Of a stretch of 24,072 nucleotides of DNA, positions 23,525 to 24,072 are shown piece by piece. The notes below the pieces were generated by a model. That model was not told the origin of the DNA. It was given only the letters and a program-made list of their open reading frames with translations, and did not search any database. Both the position numbers and the translations under genes were made by a program. The stretch is taken from NCBI RefSeq assembly GCF_002395745.1, contig NZ_DGUN01000054.1, positions 1 to 24,072 of the forward strand, written 5' to 3'. Each line of letters opens with the position of its first letter. Position 1 is the stretch's first letter. The DNA comes from Fibrobacter sp. UBA4309 (lineage in GTDB: Bacteria; Fibrobacterota; Fibrobacteria; Fibrobacterales; Fibrobacteraceae).

Positions 23525-23968
23525 ATGAAAATGATCAAAAAGGTTATGTTTGTCGCTCTGGCAGTCTTGGTTGCATCTTCTTTCGCAGCCAAGAAGGTGA
23601 AGTCCAAGATTGGCGACGTCGATCTCACCAAGGAAAAGGGTGGTGGATCCGTGGTTTGTACCGCTGGCTTCAACGATGAATTGACCATCGTGAAGGAAGC
23701 CGACACCGACGTGTTGGTGAAAGGCAACTGTGGCCAGGGTTGGGTTGAAAAGTCTAAGATCGAATACGTAGCGCAGGCCGCGGGCGACAAGTCCATGAAG
23801 TTGGAAGGCGTGGACGTGGTCGGCTGGCTCGATAACCCGAGCGCCGTGTTCGTGTTGGAAAACGACGATATCGACTTCGACGGTGTGAACATCGACCGTG
23901 ACTTCAAGGAATACCTGCAGCACACGATGGACCGTGAACAGATGGAAATGCACAACAACGAAAACTAG
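23525..23968 (+). CDS. Small secreted protein of unknown function
   Basis: A 147-residue protein I do not recognise. Residues 1-21 form a clear signal peptide (MKMIKKVMFVALAVLVASSFA). The mature part is mostly polar and acidic, with only two cysteines (C45, C69) that could form one disulfide, a repeated D/E-rich section (LENDDIDFDGVNIDRDF), and a hydrophilic C-terminus MEMHNNEN. Codon use is strongly biased (GAA, AAG, GTG, GGC), like alaS in this window, suggesting high expression. GAGG lies 5 nt before the ATG. It is divergent from mltG and followed by its own terminator, so it is a single-gene unit. Periplasmic or extracellular location is inferred from the signal peptide. Confidence 0.85.
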   Translation: MKMIKKVMFVALAVLVASSFAAKKVKSKIGDVDLTKEKGGGSVVCTAGFNDELTIVKEADTDVLVKGNCGQGWVEKSKIEYVAQAAGDKSMKLEGVDVVGWLDNPSAVFVLENDDIDFDGVNIDRDFKEYLQHTMDREQMEMHNNEN

Positions 23969-23996
23969 TTCGTTTCGTCCATTCGCGTCTTTTGTT

Positions 23997-24025
23997 GCCC
24001 GGCTTTAGTCCGGGCTTCTTTTTTT
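23997..24025 (+). terminator. Rho-independent terminator after the small secreted protein gene
   Basis: GCCCGG (23997-24002) and CCGGGC (24010-24015) form a 6-bp GC stem with a 7-nt loop, followed by TTCTTTTTTT. Nothing else is recognisable from here to the window end. Confidence 0.88.
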
Positions 24026-24072
24026 GTGTGGATCCCGTTCTCACGACGTTTGTTTCAGGATGGCAACGTTCG

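Noticed and set aside
23429..23953. In-frame extension of mltG by 175 codons upstream
   Set aside because: It would run antisense through the whole small secreted protein gene and put the MltG membrane anchor in mid-protein; the start at 23428 fits the family.

Overview
The window looks like a piece of a Fibrobacter-type chromosome (phylum Fibrobacterota, fibre-degrading gut bacteria). The main reasons are two members of the Fibrobacter succinogenes major paralogous domain family (FISUMP, TIGR02145), one protein of the companion family TIGR02147 beside one of them, two tandem secreted GH10 xylanases that share a C-terminal sorting-like domain, and a bacterial geranylgeranylglyceryl phosphate synthase-like enzyme. 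This assignment comes from recognising families by eye, not from a search. I saw no rRNA, tRNA, CRISPR array, insertion sequence or prophage. No stretch over 300 bases lacks a gene.

Layout. 1-2430: 3' part of alaS with a strong terminator. 2559-3992: AGCS-type sodium:amino acid symporter. 3998-6992 (minus): two tandem GH10 xylanases, each with a signal peptide, catalytic domain, low-complexity linker and shared C-terminal domain. They have related upstream sequences, and a terminator lies between them. 7084-8061 (minus): GSCFA-family protein. 8198-10970: a promoter, then a TIGR02147 protein and a large, visibly AT-richer FISUMP lipoprotein as a two-gene unit. 11115-11870: GGGP synthase-like enzyme. 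11939-12826 (minus): LysR-type regulator, divergent from a small FISUMP lipoprotein (12945-13499) across a short AT-rich intergenic region with an inverted repeat. 13610-15289: AspT/YidE-type transporter preceded by five heptamer repeats where a Shine-Dalgarno should be.

15404-22399 is the most interesting block. Six co-directional genes are packed tightly, most with overlapping ends: a small two-TM protein, an ABC ATPase, an ABC-2-type permease, two consecutive PilT-like ATPases with unusual active-site motifs, and a patatin-like protein with a probable outer-membrane beta-barrel. Both PilT-like proteins keep the overall PilT sequence pattern but have lost the catalytic Glu and the His-box histidines. 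The first also has Arg for the Walker A Lys. The arrangement suggests one envelope-spanning function (inner-membrane export, cytoplasmic motor or regulatory ATPases, outer-membrane lipase). I do not recognise it as a described system, and joint function is inference.

22418-23428 (minus) is an MltG-type lytic transglycosylase, divergent from a small, probably highly expressed secreted protein of unknown function (23525-23968) that ends in a clear terminator.
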